From assembly GCF_023151555.2 (NCBI RefSeq), contig NZ_CP100425.1:1860001-1924000 (forward strand): DNA of 64,000 nucleotides, given 5' to 3'. The position numbers were made by a program, and so were the translations under genes. How positions within the stretch are numbered: the stretch's first letter is position 1; the number at the start of each line of letters is the position of its first letter. Positions 40,715 through 49,830 of the stretch are shown in pieces. This DNA comes from Photobacterium sp. CCB-ST2H9 (GTDB lineage Bacteria > Pseudomonadota > Gammaproteobacteria > Enterobacterales > Vibrionaceae). Under the pieces are notes generated by a model that was not told the DNA's origin, made no database searches, and worked only from the letters and a program-made list of their open reading frames with translations.

Positions 40715-41323
40715 TCAGCTGCGGGCGGCCATGACACGCTCTACAGTATCAACAACAGCCTGAGTCTGAGGATCAATCTCAATATTGATTGCATCCCCCG
40801 GACGCCGGGTTGCCAGATTGGTTCTGGTGAGCGTCTCCGGAATCAGATTGACATTGAAGCGTTGTGCTTCCACATCACCAATCGTCAGACTGGCACCATC
40901 AATGCCGATATAACCTTTCGTGAACACATATTTCATCAAAGACGACGGCATCGAGAACCAAATCTTGTAATTGTTTTCAGATTCAATCACCTCATCCACC
41001 GTTGCGGTTGTCATGATATGTCCCGACATACTGTGACCCCCGATTTCATCCCCGAATTTCGCCGCACGCTCGATGTTCACCCGGTCCCCTTCACGGAGCA
41101 AACCAAGATTGGTCACACGCAGGGTCTCCTGCATCAAATCAAACGACACAAGATTGCCATCGATTCGGGTAACCGTCAGACAGCAACCGTTATGTGCGAC
41201 GGATGACCCAAGCTCTAAGCCATGAATGAGCTCATCCGGCAAACGAAGCACGTGTGTCTGGAAATCTTTTTTCTTTTTAATTTCAACAACTTCAAAAGTT
41301 CCCTGAACAATTCCTGTAAACAT
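40715..41323 (-). CDS. ribE: riboflavin synthase alpha subunit
   Basis: Converts two molecules of 6,7-dimethyl-8-ribityllumazine to riboflavin plus the pyrimidinedione. A duplicated lumazine-binding fold of 202 residues; MFTGIVQGTFEVVEI at the start, VAHNGCCLTVTR in the first half and YIGIDGASLTIGDV in the second. The start at 41323 matches MFTGIV of the family; a longer frame is an artefact. Standalone, convergent with the CPxCG gene. Confidence 0.95.
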   Translation of the reverse strand: MFTGIVQGTFEVVEIKKKKDFQTHVLRLPDELIHGLELGSSVAHNGCCLTVTRIDGNLVSFDLMQETLRVTNLGLLREGDRVNIERAAKFGDEIGGHSMSGHIMTTATVDEVIESENNYKIWFSMPSSLMKYVFTKGYIGIDGASLTIGDVEAQRFNVNLIPETLTRTNLATRRPGDAINIEIDPQTQAVVDTVERVMAARS

Positions 41324-41452
41324 CTGTCCTCCGCATTTAAAAGCAAAAACAAGCTTTAACTCACAATTTGACCACAAAGTTAGAACAACTGTCCCAAAAT
41401 TTTGTGACTCGATTGTATTGGGTCAGGCAAATACTTATCCTTACTCACCGTA

Positions 41453-43354
41453 ATGTTTCGCAGCGGTATTACGCTTAATTTCCTGACCATGTTTAAATCG
41501 CACACCAATCACCTGGGCTTCCGAATCCAACTTACTTTAACGACAGTCATTCTTCTGAGTGCCATTGGTGTCGGCATGATTTGGTACAACAGTTCTGAAC
41601 GCGCCATCACCCAGGCGATTGAAGGATTTTACCGCCAGAGCAATGACGTCGTGAAAGATCACCTGGATGAATTTTTTAACAATGTCCGGCTGATCTACAA
41701 ACAACAGGAACTGATGTCTGACGAACTGGATGCGATCGTTCAGGACAGAACAAAAATGCAACAGTACCTGACCGATTCTCTCGTTCAGCACCCTAACATA
41801 GAGCACTTTTACTTTGCTACACCGGAAGGCGGATTCAGGCTGATTGGCCGCGACCCGGATATTGTCCGGTTCAAACTGCCCGAAAGCTATGCAAATTATC
41901 TGGAATTTATCGAAACTGAGCGCCCGGAAGCAAGTGCGTTGCACCGCTACATTATTCATCCGGAAAAACAGAACATCCTGCTGAATACCAAGGAATACTA
42001 TGACGCCCGTAAGCAACCCTGGTTTTTTCAGGCGCTGACTCATGACCAGGCCGTATGGAGTGAGCTGATCAAGCGTGAGGAACAGCAAGGTGAGCTGGGG
42101 GTTACGTTATCAAAAGCAGAATACGACCAGGCCGGCGAACTGCTGGGTGTCTGGGGCATGGATATTGATTTAACACCGCTAATTGATGAGCTGGAAAGTA
42201 TCAAAATCAGTCCGAACAGCGTCATCACCATTCTGGGCCGGCAGGGAACAATACTGACCAGTACCCGGCCGGATCATGTGGCTGCCTACGGGGAACTGAA
42301 AACGATTGATCCTCAGCAGACGCCGCTTCTCTATAAAGTCTGGAAATACAGATACGGGCACACAACTGAAGTCAGCCCGGTCTACCGTTTTCACTGTCAG
42401 GGACAGGACTGGCTGAGCTATACCGGCTATTACACTCTGGACGGGGATGACCGGGTCACCATCGTCATGCTGTCGCCGTTAAGCGACTTCACTTCTGTCT
42501 TCATGACAGCCAAAGATACGGCCATCATCCTGACCCTGGTGCTCATGATCATCGCTGCCATCTACGGGTACTACGGAAACCGTTACATTCTGACGCCCAT
42601 TCAGCGCCTGACACACGCGATTAACAATATCAGCAAGGGTCATTGGGGGCAGACACTGAATCTGAAACGGAATGACGAAGTGGGCCAGCTGGCGGATGCA
42701 TTCGATGATATGAGCCGGCATCTGGAACAAACCATTACCCACCTGGATCAGGAGCGCGAAGAAACGGCCAGACTCAACCTGTTACTGGAAAAACAGAATC
42801 AGGAACTGGAGGCCAGAGTCGCAGCCCGCACTCTTGCCCTGAAGAAAGCCAACAGCCGTCTGGAAAAACTGGCTTTTTATGATCCCCTGACCAACGCACC
42901 GAACCGCCGCTATTTCTGGCAGCGATTCAATGAAATGCGTGATCGGCAAGGGTGCTGGCTGATGTTACTGGACGTGGATAATTTCAAAAAACTGAATGAC
43001 ACTTACGGACACCAGGTTGGCGATCAGGCCCTGCAGCATCTGGTCAATATCTGTAATGACACCTTTGACGAACCCGACTTTATTGGACGAATCGGTGGAG
43101 AGGAGTTTGCAATCTGCTCTCTCGCTCCGGATGAAAGCACCATTCGCCGGATCGCAGATGACCTGTTGAAACGCATTGCCTCAATCCCGGTTTCACTGGG
43201 AGACACGCTGATCACCATCACCGTCAGCATGGGGATCACCCAGTGTGAACCCGGCAGTAAAGGCTGTTTTGGCATTGCAGACGGATTGCTTTATCAGGCG
43301 AAACAATCGGGTAAAAACAAAGCGCTGATGATGAATCTGCAAGAGCGCGGCTAG
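41453..43354 (+). CDS. membrane diguanylate cyclase with Cache sensor and HAMP (633 aa)
   Basis: Two transmembrane helices (about residues 25-45 and 353-372) flank a large periplasmic dCache-like sensor; HAMP (about 373-425), a coiled coil, then GGDEF domain with GGEEF at residues 548-552, so it should make cyclic di-GMP. The allosteric I-site (RxxD) is replaced by EPD before the motif. ATG at 41489 is an alternative start. No partner gene; environment-sensing control of biofilm or motility is likely. Confidence 0.93.
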   Translation: MFRSGITLNFLTMFKSHTNHLGFRIQLTLTTVILLSAIGVGMIWYNSSERAITQAIEGFYRQSNDVVKDHLDEFFNNVRLIYKQQELMSDELDAIVQDRTKMQQYLTDSLVQHPNIEHFYFATPEGGFRLIGRDPDIVRFKLPESYANYLEFIETERPEASALHRYIIHPEKQNILLNTKEYYDARKQPWFFQALTHDQAVWSELIKREEQQGELGVTLSKAEYDQAGELLGVWGMDIDLTPLIDELESIKISPNSVITILGRQGTILTSTRPDHVAAYGELKTIDPQQTPLLYKVWKYRYGHTTEVSPVYRFHCQGQDWLSYTGYYTLDGDDRVTIVMLSPLSDFTSVFMTAKDTAIILTLVLMIIAAIYGYYGNRYILTPIQRLTHAINNISKGHWGQTLNLKRNDEVGQLADAFDDMSRHLEQTITHLDQEREETARLNLLLEKQNQELEARVAARTLALKKANSRLEKLAFYDPLTNAPNRRYFWQRFNEMRDRQGCWLMLLDVDNFKKLNDTYGHQVGDQALQHLVNICNDTFDEPDFIGRIGGEEFAICSLAPDESTIRRIADDLLKRIASIPVSLGDTLITITVSMGITQCEPGSKGCFGIADGLLYQAKQSGKNKALMMNLQERG

Positions 43355-43458
43355 CTTAGTGAGACTGATTGAATAAATCGTTGTCTGCCGGAGGGAAGCC
43401 GATATAATCACTACTGAATAATCTTCCAACAAGATATCCCTGCCCGCTGGAGCAATTT

Positions 43459-44829
43459 GTGCATTTTTATCGTCTTGAAACTAAGCGATTGCTTAAACTC
43501 GCTATTCCCGTTCTGATCGCTTCTGTTGCCCAGACTGCGATGAGTTTTATTGATACTGTGATGGCCGGTAGTGTCAGCGCAACTGATATGGCTGCGGTCT
43601 CCGTGGCTTCCAGCATCTGGATGCCTGCAATTCTGTTTGGAATTGGTGTACTGCTCGCTATGGTTCCCATCGTCGCTCAGCTGAATGGTTCCGGACAGAA
43701 AGAAAAAATCCCGTTTCAGGTTCAGCACAGTTTTCTCTTAGCGCTGCTGCTGTCTGTCCCTGTGATTCTGGTGCTGTATAACGCTGGCGTCCTGATCGAT
43801 TATATGGCGCTCGAAAGCGTCCTGTCTGAAAAAACCATCGGTTATCTGCACGCGGTTCTTTATGCCGTTCCGGCCCTGTTTCTGTTTCAGGCCTTACGCA
43901 GCTTCTCTGAAGGATTATCCCTGACGGTTCCGGGCATGGTGATTGGTTTCATCGGCCTGCTTGCCAACATTCCTCTGAACTGGGTCTTTGTCTACGGTAA
44001 ATTTGGCGCACCGGCTCTGGGCGGTGTAGGCTGCGGCGTCGCAACCGCCATTGTCTACTGGCTGATGTTCTTTGCCATGCTGATTTACGTCCTGGTGAAC
44101 AAAAAACTCAACCGGATTGGGCTGTTCAACACCCTGTATCAGCCTGAAATGAGTACCGTCACCCGCCAGTTCAAACTAGGTTTTCCGATTGCGGCCGCAC
44201 TGTTTTTTGAAGTCTCGCTCTTTGCCGCCATTGCCCTGCTGATTGCGCCGCTTGGCTCCATTGTGGTGGCCGCGCACCAGATTGCGATTAACTTTTCCTC
44301 GCTGGTCTTTATGCTCCCGATGAGCCTGAGCGCAGCGACCAGTATCCGGGTTGGACATCAGCTGGGTGAGAAAAACTTCGACGGCGCCAGAATTTCCAGC
44401 CATTGCGGTATCTGGCTGGGCGTCGCTGTCTCTCTGACCACCGCGGTACTCACGGTCATTTTCCGTGAACCCATTGGGTTACTTTATACCGATAACCCGG
44501 AAGTGGTCAGTCTTGCCGCCCAGTTATTGTTCCTTGCAGCGGTTTACCAATGCAGTGATGCCATCCAAGTGGTCGCTGCCGGTGCACTCCGCGGGTATAA
44601 AGACATGCAGGCAATTTTCGTCCGGACTTTCATTGCCTACTGGATCTTCGGCCTGCCGACCGGTTACACCCTGGGGATGACGCATCTGGTCACCGAGCCG
44701 ATGGGCCCGCACGGATTCTGGATTGGTAACGTGGTTGGTCTGACGGCCGCTGCCATCATGCTGACAACACGCTTACTGTGGCTGCAACGTCAGGATCACG
44801 ACTTCCAGCTGGCCCTGTCAGTCCGCTAA
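43459..44829 (+). CDS. norM: MATE-family multidrug efflux protein NorM/MdtK
   Basis: A 12-helix sodium- or proton-driven exporter of 456 residues; MSFIDTVMAGSVSATDMAAV, the VPIVAQLNGSG loop and SLSAATSIRVGHQLG are hallmarks. The start is GTG at 43459 with a GGAG site. Homologues in Vibrio export norfloxacin and cationic dyes. Monocistronic, terminator after. Confidence 0.95.
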   Translation: MHFYRLETKRLLKLAIPVLIASVAQTAMSFIDTVMAGSVSATDMAAVSVASSIWMPAILFGIGVLLAMVPIVAQLNGSGQKEKIPFQVQHSFLLALLLSVPVILVLYNAGVLIDYMALESVLSEKTIGYLHAVLYAVPALFLFQALRSFSEGLSLTVPGMVIGFIGLLANIPLNWVFVYGKFGAPALGGVGCGVATAIVYWLMFFAMLIYVLVNKKLNRIGLFNTLYQPEMSTVTRQFKLGFPIAAALFFEVSLFAAIALLIAPLGSIVVAAHQIAINFSSLVFMLPMSLSAATSIRVGHQLGEKNFDGARISSHCGIWLGVAVSLTTAVLTVIFREPIGLLYTDNPEVVSLAAQLLFLAAVYQCSDAIQVVAAGALRGYKDMQAIFVRTFIAYWIFGLPTGYTLGMTHLVTEPMGPHGFWIGNVVGLTAAAIMLTTRLLWLQRQDHDFQLALSVR

Positions 44830-44861
44830 TCCGGGCTCTGTAATCTGGCAACAGTACATAG

Positions 44862-44887
44862 AAGGCAGCAAAAGCTGCCTTTTCTTT
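44862..44887 (+). terminator. intrinsic terminator of norM
   Basis: AAGGCAGC pairs with GCTGCCTT around AAAA, followed by TTCTTT. Confidence 0.88.
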
Positions 44888-44944
44888 ACCTGAAAAGTCA
44901 GCATGTTAGCGTATACTTTGAAAAAACCGTCTGAAGTATCGCCC

Positions 44945-46006
44945 ATGCTTTTTGTTCTCCGTCATTTTGTTGCTGGTCTGAAAGTCTTCCTGCTGTCGGT
45001 CTGCCTTATGCTGCTGAGTAGCTGCGACACACCGTCGTCAGAAAGCAGTTTCACAAATTATACCGATCGTCTGGCCTCGGTTCTGGACAGCAGTGAACCC
45101 GAAGCACCCAAGACTGCAATCCCCCCGCTGCCGGAAGTCAGTGAACTGCTGCAACAGACAGAAGATGTCCGAATGGGCCTACTGGATGCTTACGAGTTAA
45201 GAGCATGCGGCCTGTTTCAGCTGATTGCGGAGCGAAATTCCGTGCTGGGTAAAGTTCAGGACCGAACCCGGCAACTGCGTTACGAATTACTGTTACTGGA
45301 CGGTATCAGTCACTGCCTTGCAACACTGCCGGAGAACAGCAAACTGCAGGCACAGCTCCTTCAGGTCCAGCGCATCAAACAGCAGGATTTACCCAAATAT
45401 TTCTGGAACATGCTGCTCACCGGTGAAGAATGGCAGAAGCAATTCAAGCCGACCCATATCGCTTTCCCGTTAAACGCTATGCCCGGCGCTTCTGAAAGTC
45501 AGCATATTTTCCGCGGAATCGCCGAGATCGCCCGACAAATCAGCGCAGGACAGACGGTGACATCCCAAGCCGCAGACAACTTGCTGACCTATCAGGCAGA
45601 CATTCACACCTTCCGTTATCTCGGCCAGTTGTTTTACGCCATGGCCCGCGCCCGGGACTGGCTCAATACAACCACCCGGTTGCTGAACAGCCAGGATTCG
45701 CAGGTGATGTGCGGTCCAAACCGCAACCAGCAACAAGCCGATTACCTGCAGAACGTGTTTTATAAGTTTTATGTCGGCGAGATTCAGCCCTATCTGGCAA
45801 AACTCGACAGTCAATACCAGGAAATTTCGCCCGACCTGCAAGCCTTATTTACAACGCCAGCACGCCCCGCTGCACTGGCTGACTACCAGAGTTATTACAT
45901 TGACGGTGCATTACACAGCCAGTTTCGTGAAGCCACGCTCAACCATGTGCATTACTGGCAGACACTCTTCAAACGCTGTGGGATAAAGGTCGGACAGACC
46001 GGATAG
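44945..46006 (+). CDS. DUF3080 lipoprotein (353 aa)
   Basis: A lipoprotein signal with lipobox LLSSC places the acylated Cys near residue 26. The mature part is helical and matches DUF3080, found in Vibrionaceae and relatives; function unknown. The start at 44945 (MLFVLRHFV) is preferred; a longer frame adds 14 residues. It precedes the DUF5062 gene by 44 bases and may be co-transcribed. Confidence 0.82.
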   Translation: MLFVLRHFVAGLKVFLLSVCLMLLSSCDTPSSESSFTNYTDRLASVLDSSEPEAPKTAIPPLPEVSELLQQTEDVRMGLLDAYELRACGLFQLIAERNSVLGKVQDRTRQLRYELLLLDGISHCLATLPENSKLQAQLLQVQRIKQQDLPKYFWNMLLTGEEWQKQFKPTHIAFPLNAMPGASESQHIFRGIAEIARQISAGQTVTSQAADNLLTYQADIHTFRYLGQLFYAMARARDWLNTTTRLLNSQDSQVMCGPNRNQQQADYLQNVFYKFYVGEIQPYLAKLDSQYQEISPDLQALFTTPARPAALADYQSYYIDGALHSQFREATLNHVHYWQTLFKRCGIKVGQTG

Positions 46007-46050
46007 CCTTCGCTATGCTTGATGAACAGAAATCGCGATGGAGTGACGCA

Positions 46051-46311
46051 ATGAAAAAAATAAAAAATGAGCAAAAGTTGCTCAAAAAAGCCATGGAACT
46101 CGGCATCGCCTTTGCCCGAAAGCAGGGATACGAAGATTTTGGCAAAGGCATCTCTGAAAAAGACAAAGTCGAATGTATCTATCGCCTGCTGGTCGACGTC
46201 AAACAAATCACCCCCCTCGCCCCGGATCAGGAAGACGGCCCCAACATGCGTCACAAACTGGCCATCTGGATTTCCCGGCTGTTACCGCCGGATCATGAGT
46301 TACTGCAATAA
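46051..46311 (+). CDS. DUF5062 family protein (86 aa)
   Basis: A small basic-acidic helical protein with MKKIKNEQKLLKKAMELGIAF at the start and VECIYRLLVDVKQITPL. It matches the DUF5062 family of vibrios; function unknown. Chosen start has GGAGTGA upstream; a longer frame adds 12 residues. Confidence 0.78.
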   Translation: MKKIKNEQKLLKKAMELGIAFARKQGYEDFGKGISEKDKVECIYRLLVDVKQITPLAPDQEDGPNMRHKLAIWISRLLPPDHELLQ

Positions 46312-46409
46312 TTCTTCCCGAAAAACAATCACTCACTGACTGAAAGCGCACCAGGCAGTACAAGTTGCAACCAAACAGTCACGAAAAATAAAAAAGCCAA
46401 CTCAAACAC

Positions 46410-46438
46410 TTGCACCGGAGGGAGTGAATCGCTAATAT
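46410..46438 (+). promoter_or_regulatory. sigma-70 promoter of the tRNA-Val array
   Basis: TTGCAC (46410-46415) and TAATAT (46433-46438) are separated by exactly 17 bases, 33 bases before the first tRNA. It probably drives all five genes. Confidence 0.7.
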
Positions 46439-46471
46439 TCACCCCGTTCTGATGCAGAGCACTTCCATGAT

Positions 46472-46548
46472 ACGACCGTAGCTCAGCTGGTTAGAGCACC
46501 ACCTTGACATGGTGGGGGTCGGTGGTTCGAGTCCACTCGGTCGTACCA
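46472..46548 (+). tRNA. tRNA-Val (GAC), variant A, copy 1
   Basis: A 77-base cloverleaf with acceptor stem ACGACCG/CGGTCGT, anticodon loop CTTGACATG (GAC) and encoded CCA. Stem of variant A: CCACC/GGTGG. Confidence 0.97.
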
Positions 46549-46576
46549 AATTTCGCATTAGAATAACTTAAATTTC

Positions 46577-46653
46577 GCGTCTGTAGCTCAGCTGGTTAGA
46601 GTACTACCTTGACATGGTAGGGGTCGGTGGTTCGAGTCCACTCAGACGCACCA
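46577..46653 (+). tRNA. tRNA-Val (GAC), variant B, copy 1
   Basis: Same arms and anticodon, but acceptor stem GCGTCTG/CAGACGC and anticodon stem CTACC/GGTAG. Encoded CCA. Confidence 0.97.
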
Positions 46654-46701
46654 TATTTCGCAAATTGCCTCCCCTTTTTCAGGCAGTTCGCAACAAACAA
46701 T

Positions 46702-46778
46702 ACGACCGTAGCTCAGCTGGTTAGAGCACCACCTTGACATGGTGGGGGTCGGTGGTTCGAGTCCACTCGGTCGTACCA
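46702..46778 (+). tRNA. tRNA-Val (GAC), variant A, copy 2
   Basis: Identical over the tRNA to the first copy at 46472. Spacer before it contains the repeat CGCAAATTGCCTCCCCTTTTTC. Confidence 0.97.
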
Positions 46779-46792
46779 AAATTTAAAAATCT

Positions 46793-46869
46793 GCGTCTGT
46801 AGCTCAGCTGGTTAGAGTACTACCTTGACATGGTAGGGGTCGGTGGTTCGAGTCCACTCAGACGCACCA
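46793..46869 (+). tRNA. tRNA-Val (GAC), variant B, copy 2
   Basis: Identical over the tRNA to 46577-46653. The spacer before it is only 14 bases. Confidence 0.97.
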
Positions 46870-46914
46870 TATTTCGCAATTGCCTCCCCTTTCAGGCAGT
46901 TTGCAACAGACAAT

Positions 46915-46991
46915 ACGACCGTAGCTCAGCTGGTTAGAGCACCACCTTGACATGGTGGGGGTCGGTGGTTCGAGTCCACTCGGTCGTACCA
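46915..46991 (+). tRNA. tRNA-Val (GAC), variant A, copy 3
   Basis: Identical to the other variant A copies and last of the array; the 3-prime half of it is a likely integration site for the phage-derived island that follows, though I found no duplicate at the far end. Confidence 0.97.
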
Positions 46992-46998
46992 AACAGAG

Positions 46999-47028
46999 AA
47001 GCCCGTTCGAAAGAGCGGGCTTTTTCTT
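46999..47028 (+). terminator. intrinsic terminator of the tRNA-Val array
   Basis: AAGCCCG pairs with CGGGCTT, followed by TTTCTTT. Confidence 0.85.
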
Positions 47029-47053
47029 TGCTAAGAAGATGTATTCCACTTCT

Positions 47054-47827
47054 CTACATTACACTGGTGTTGCCAGATTCAGAAAGCTGCTTGGCGGCGG
47101 CTTCGTCGCTGACCCCTGTGAGTGAGTCTTTCAGCAGTTGAACCATGGCGGTGTGCTGTTCGGCAGAGAGTTTCAGCCCTTTGGTGTTCGCTTCGAACAG
47201 TGCGATCAGTTGTTCCCACATTGTTTGTCGTTCCTCAAAGAATTTATTCGCCAGTGACTCGGAAAGGTAGGTTGGGCAATCGTGCAGGCTGGCTTCGCTC
47301 AGCTCGATTTTGTCGAGGTTTCTGATGCATGGCCGTGTGACCAACCCGGCGCCCAGCAGGGTTGGGCCAAATTCCTGATACTGGCCGTTCTGCCCTTGTT
47401 CGTTACTGACGTAATTGGGATGAATTTCGGCGCTCAGGTATTTAAAGCCTTCTTTGGTGACTTTGCTGATGCCGAGTTCGTACCACTCCACCTCTGCACG
47501 TAATCGACCGCGATCGGTAAACAAGCGACGCACCACCGCCCCGGCACCGTTTTCAGGCTGGTGCTCAATGTCGATGTTGATTTCCTGGCCATAGACGTTC
47601 TCGTTGAAGTTTTTGACCAGGTCATCGAACATTTGCTGGGTCAGTTCGAATTCGCCGTAGCGCGGATCGTAAAATTTGCCGGTTCGGGTAATGGTGACAA
47701 CACTGCGTTTACTGCTGCTGTGGGTATCCACCTTCACAGCATCCGACAGGAGATGAATGGCCCCGCTGGCCGGTGCTGCACTGAGTGCCAGCACAACACT
47801 GGCGGAAAGAAAGGATTGTTTGCTCAT
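47054..47827 (-). CDS. phage protease (Mu gpI-like / capsid protease), likely remnant (257 aa)
   Basis: The chain has the block VTITRTGKFYDPRYGEFELT, then DIEHQPENGAGAVVRRL and KEGFKYLSAEIHPNYV, typical of phage head-maturation proteases. The N-terminus (MSKQSFLSASVVLALSAAPA) is a common opening for such phage proteins, not a true secretion signal. The C-terminus stops after a short coiled tail, shorter than intact relatives, and no scaffold or capsid genes follow, so it is a prophage relic. It is the last gene of the island next to the tRNA array. Confidence 0.75.
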   Translation of the reverse strand: MSKQSFLSASVVLALSAAPASGAIHLLSDAVKVDTHSSSKRSVVTITRTGKFYDPRYGEFELTQQMFDDLVKNFNENVYGQEINIDIEHQPENGAGAVVRRLFTDRGRLRAEVEWYELGISKVTKEGFKYLSAEIHPNYVSNEQGQNGQYQEFGPTLLGAGLVTRPCIRNLDKIELSEASLHDCPTYLSESLANKFFEERQTMWEQLIALFEANTKGLKLSAEQHTAMVQLLKDSLTGVSDEAAAKQLSESGNTSVM

Positions 47828-47842
47828 GTCTCTGCCCTAAAA

Positions 47843-47874
47843 CGGAAAAGCCCCTGAGGGTAAACTCAGGGGCT
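47843..47874 (-). terminator. intrinsic terminator directly before the phage protease gene
   Basis: AGCCCCTGAG pairs with CTCAGGGGCT, then TTTTCCGTTTT on the minus strand, just 16 bases before the protease ATG. It ends a transcript from an upstream gene that was replaced by the cargo. Confidence 0.75.
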
Positions 47875-47995
47875 CGGTCGCCATCAATGTGGGGAGAGTG
47901 GCAGAGGCTTGGAAGCGGCGGGAGGGGGATCATGGTAATTACGCTGACACAGAACTATGAACACCCTCTTCTGCGAAGCAATTTGCTATGTGTAA

Positions 47996-49444
47996 TTACA
48001 TCGACAGAGCTTCTCTAAGTCCTATATGCACAACCATTTGTTTACTAAAATCTAAATCAGAGTTGTTTTCACGATGAGACCAAGATTGGTACTGCTTACC
48101 ACCTTTCTCTCTATTTTTCCAAGTGTTTCCTATAACACTAAAGTTATATAGATTAATTAGTGCCTGTTCAGCCTTAATGTTTTTATAATGAAAAACATTA
48201 TCTTCATAATACTTAACAATATCTTTGAAATAAAAATAGTGCCGATTAAAATTTTTAATTAACTTAAGGCTTTCTTCTATTTCAATATCTGTAACATGTC
48301 CTGACATTTCATTCCTAACTTCGTCTAACAGATATTGAGAATAATCTGATCTAGCATCTGCTAAAGTTTGCCATCTAAAAGAATTATGCGACGGATGTTT
48401 CTCAATAATAGAATTCAGAAATGTAATAATATCCCTAGGCCTAAAGAATGTTCTTTCGAGTAAAAAACGTTCAGTAGGTATTTTATTAACATTATCAGGA
48501 AACAACAAACCAAATGCGGCATGATCAGATGCAGCTCCTAACAAAGGACTAGATTTCTTTGCTTTTGTTAATATCATTTTAATAAGTGGAGAACTCTTAC
48601 TTATTCTATCTCCCCACTCTATTTTTACTGAATTTATTCTCTTTATTTTGTTCAAGTCAGGATCATTTAATATCGAAAATATATCTGTTCGCAGCAGGAC
48701 AACCGATTTGGCTTCGATCCCATTCTCTACCATTTTAAGGTTTAAGTTATCTGCTGCTTTTATTAAACTTAAAATTGAATTTTTGTAATAGTCATCATCT
48801 CGAAAACGATCATCCAATTCATCATATATGATAGTATGAATTGTTGATGTACATTTCAATGCTTTAACAACAGTAAATTCTAAAGCCTCAATATAATCTA
48901 GATAACTACCTGTCTCTATTTTATCGCCAAAGTTGTTCTCGATGAAAGATCGAAAAACCCCGCCTCTTATTTTATTAGCTTTAGTAATCTCAATAATTCT
49001 TTTACTATCAATATCAATAGATTTGTAGTTCTCCTCAAAGAAATCCTCAATTTTATCTTTATGCTCATTCTTTGACATTTTACTATCTTTTAGTATTGAG
49101 CGAGATAAGTCTAGTAGAAGCATCCACCTCCATATTTCATAATATTCGTTAGGTTTCACATCTTCAGTTTTCAAGTGTACTAACTCTTGGAACTTAAAAT
49201 CCTTGTAGGATCGAATGTCACAATTCCAACTATCATTTTTACTCGACATTTTCTTCATATAATGAGCTAAAAAAGTCTTTCCAGATCCTTTTCTACCCAA
49301 AATCAAAAATTTTTCTTTTCTTTGCACCTGATCATAAATTGATTTCTCGTTTATAAAAAACTCTTCAAAGTTATCTCTATAAATTGCCTCTTTTTTACCA
49401 TCATTCTGACCTAAGTATAGGTCTTTAAGCTCCAATTGATTCAA
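47996..49444 (-). CDS. P-loop ATPase, Sll1717-like (482 aa)
   Basis: Walker A is LGRKGSGKT (residues 49-57) and Walker B TIIYDELDD (204-212), with a sensor-like LLRTDIF near 250-256 and an arginine-finger-like FRPRDII near 334-340. The first residues (LKDLYLGQNDGKKEA) resemble the start of the Sll1717 family of STAND/AAA-like ATPases, which recur in accessory and phage-related loci. No effector domain is seen; the C-terminal 130 residues are helical. The gene is very AT-rich beside its neighbours, pointing to transfer. A phage-defence or nucleic-acid motor role is inference. Confidence 0.72.
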   Translation of the reverse strand: MNQLELKDLYLGQNDGKKEAIYRDNFEEFFINEKSIYDQVQRKEKFLILGRKGSGKTFLAHYMKKMSSKNDSWNCDIRSYKDFKFQELVHLKTEDVKPNEYYEIWRWMLLLDLSRSILKDSKMSKNEHKDKIEDFFEENYKSIDIDSKRIIEITKANKIRGGVFRSFIENNFGDKIETGSYLDYIEALEFTVVKALKCTSTIHTIIYDELDDRFRDDDYYKNSILSLIKAADNLNLKMVENGIEAKSVVLLRTDIFSILNDPDLNKIKRINSVKIEWGDRISKSSPLIKMILTKAKKSSPLLGAASDHAAFGLLFPDNVNKIPTERFLLERTFFRPRDIITFLNSIIEKHPSHNSFRWQTLADARSDYSQYLLDEVRNEMSGHVTDIEIEESLKLIKNFNRHYFYFKDIVKYYEDNVFHYKNIKAEQALINLYNFSVIGNTWKNREKGGKQYQSWSHRENNSDLDFSKQMVVHIGLREALSM

Positions 49445-49613
49445 ATCTTACTCCTATCTTAATTGTTACTTATACATCATGTTTTGTGAACATAAGATGA
49501 TATACCTCATTCGCATATCATTCTTTGCCCTCGTTCAACTTTCACCAACTAATCATATATTTAAACAGCATGCTAGCAAACGTCATTTCTGGCTTTTGCA
49601 TGCTCCGATCACA

Positions 49614-49784
49614 TCAGTAGAAGCTCAGCCCTACCGGCACTTCCACCCACCGCTTACAACGGCACAGCGCGACACCCTCTGCGACTTTGACGCAGCGGGA
49701 GCGGATGACGCCTTGGTGGGTAAAGATGCAGTGGCCGCATTCGCAGACGACGGCGGGGTATGGCCCCGCCAGTTCCTGGTACAT
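49614..49784 (-). CDS. Cys-rich miniprotein, copy 1 (56 aa)
   Basis: The frame has CECGHC, GVIRSRC and CRCKRWVEVPVG, giving six cysteines (about residues 14, 16, 19, 31, 41, 43), a likely zinc ribbon. It is a paralogue of the gene at 52535-52726; the two share GVIRSRCVK and LCRCKRWVEVPVG, and long runs of the DNA. It is too short for automatic calls in most pipelines. It follows the 70-residue gene by 46 bases and precedes the ATPase gene. Phage origin and nucleic-acid binding are likely; nothing is proven. Confidence 0.72.
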   Translation of the reverse strand: MYQELAGPYPAVVCECGHCIFTHQGVIRSRCVKVAEGVALCRCKRWVEVPVGLSFY

Positions 49785-49830
49785 GGCATCGAGTCGTTTT
49801 GTTCAAGTTCGGTGACGTTGGCCTGTACCA

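Noticed and set aside
46472..46991. CRISPR-like array from the regular repeats
   Set aside because: The repeated units are full tRNA-Val genes with cloverleaf arms and encoded CCA.
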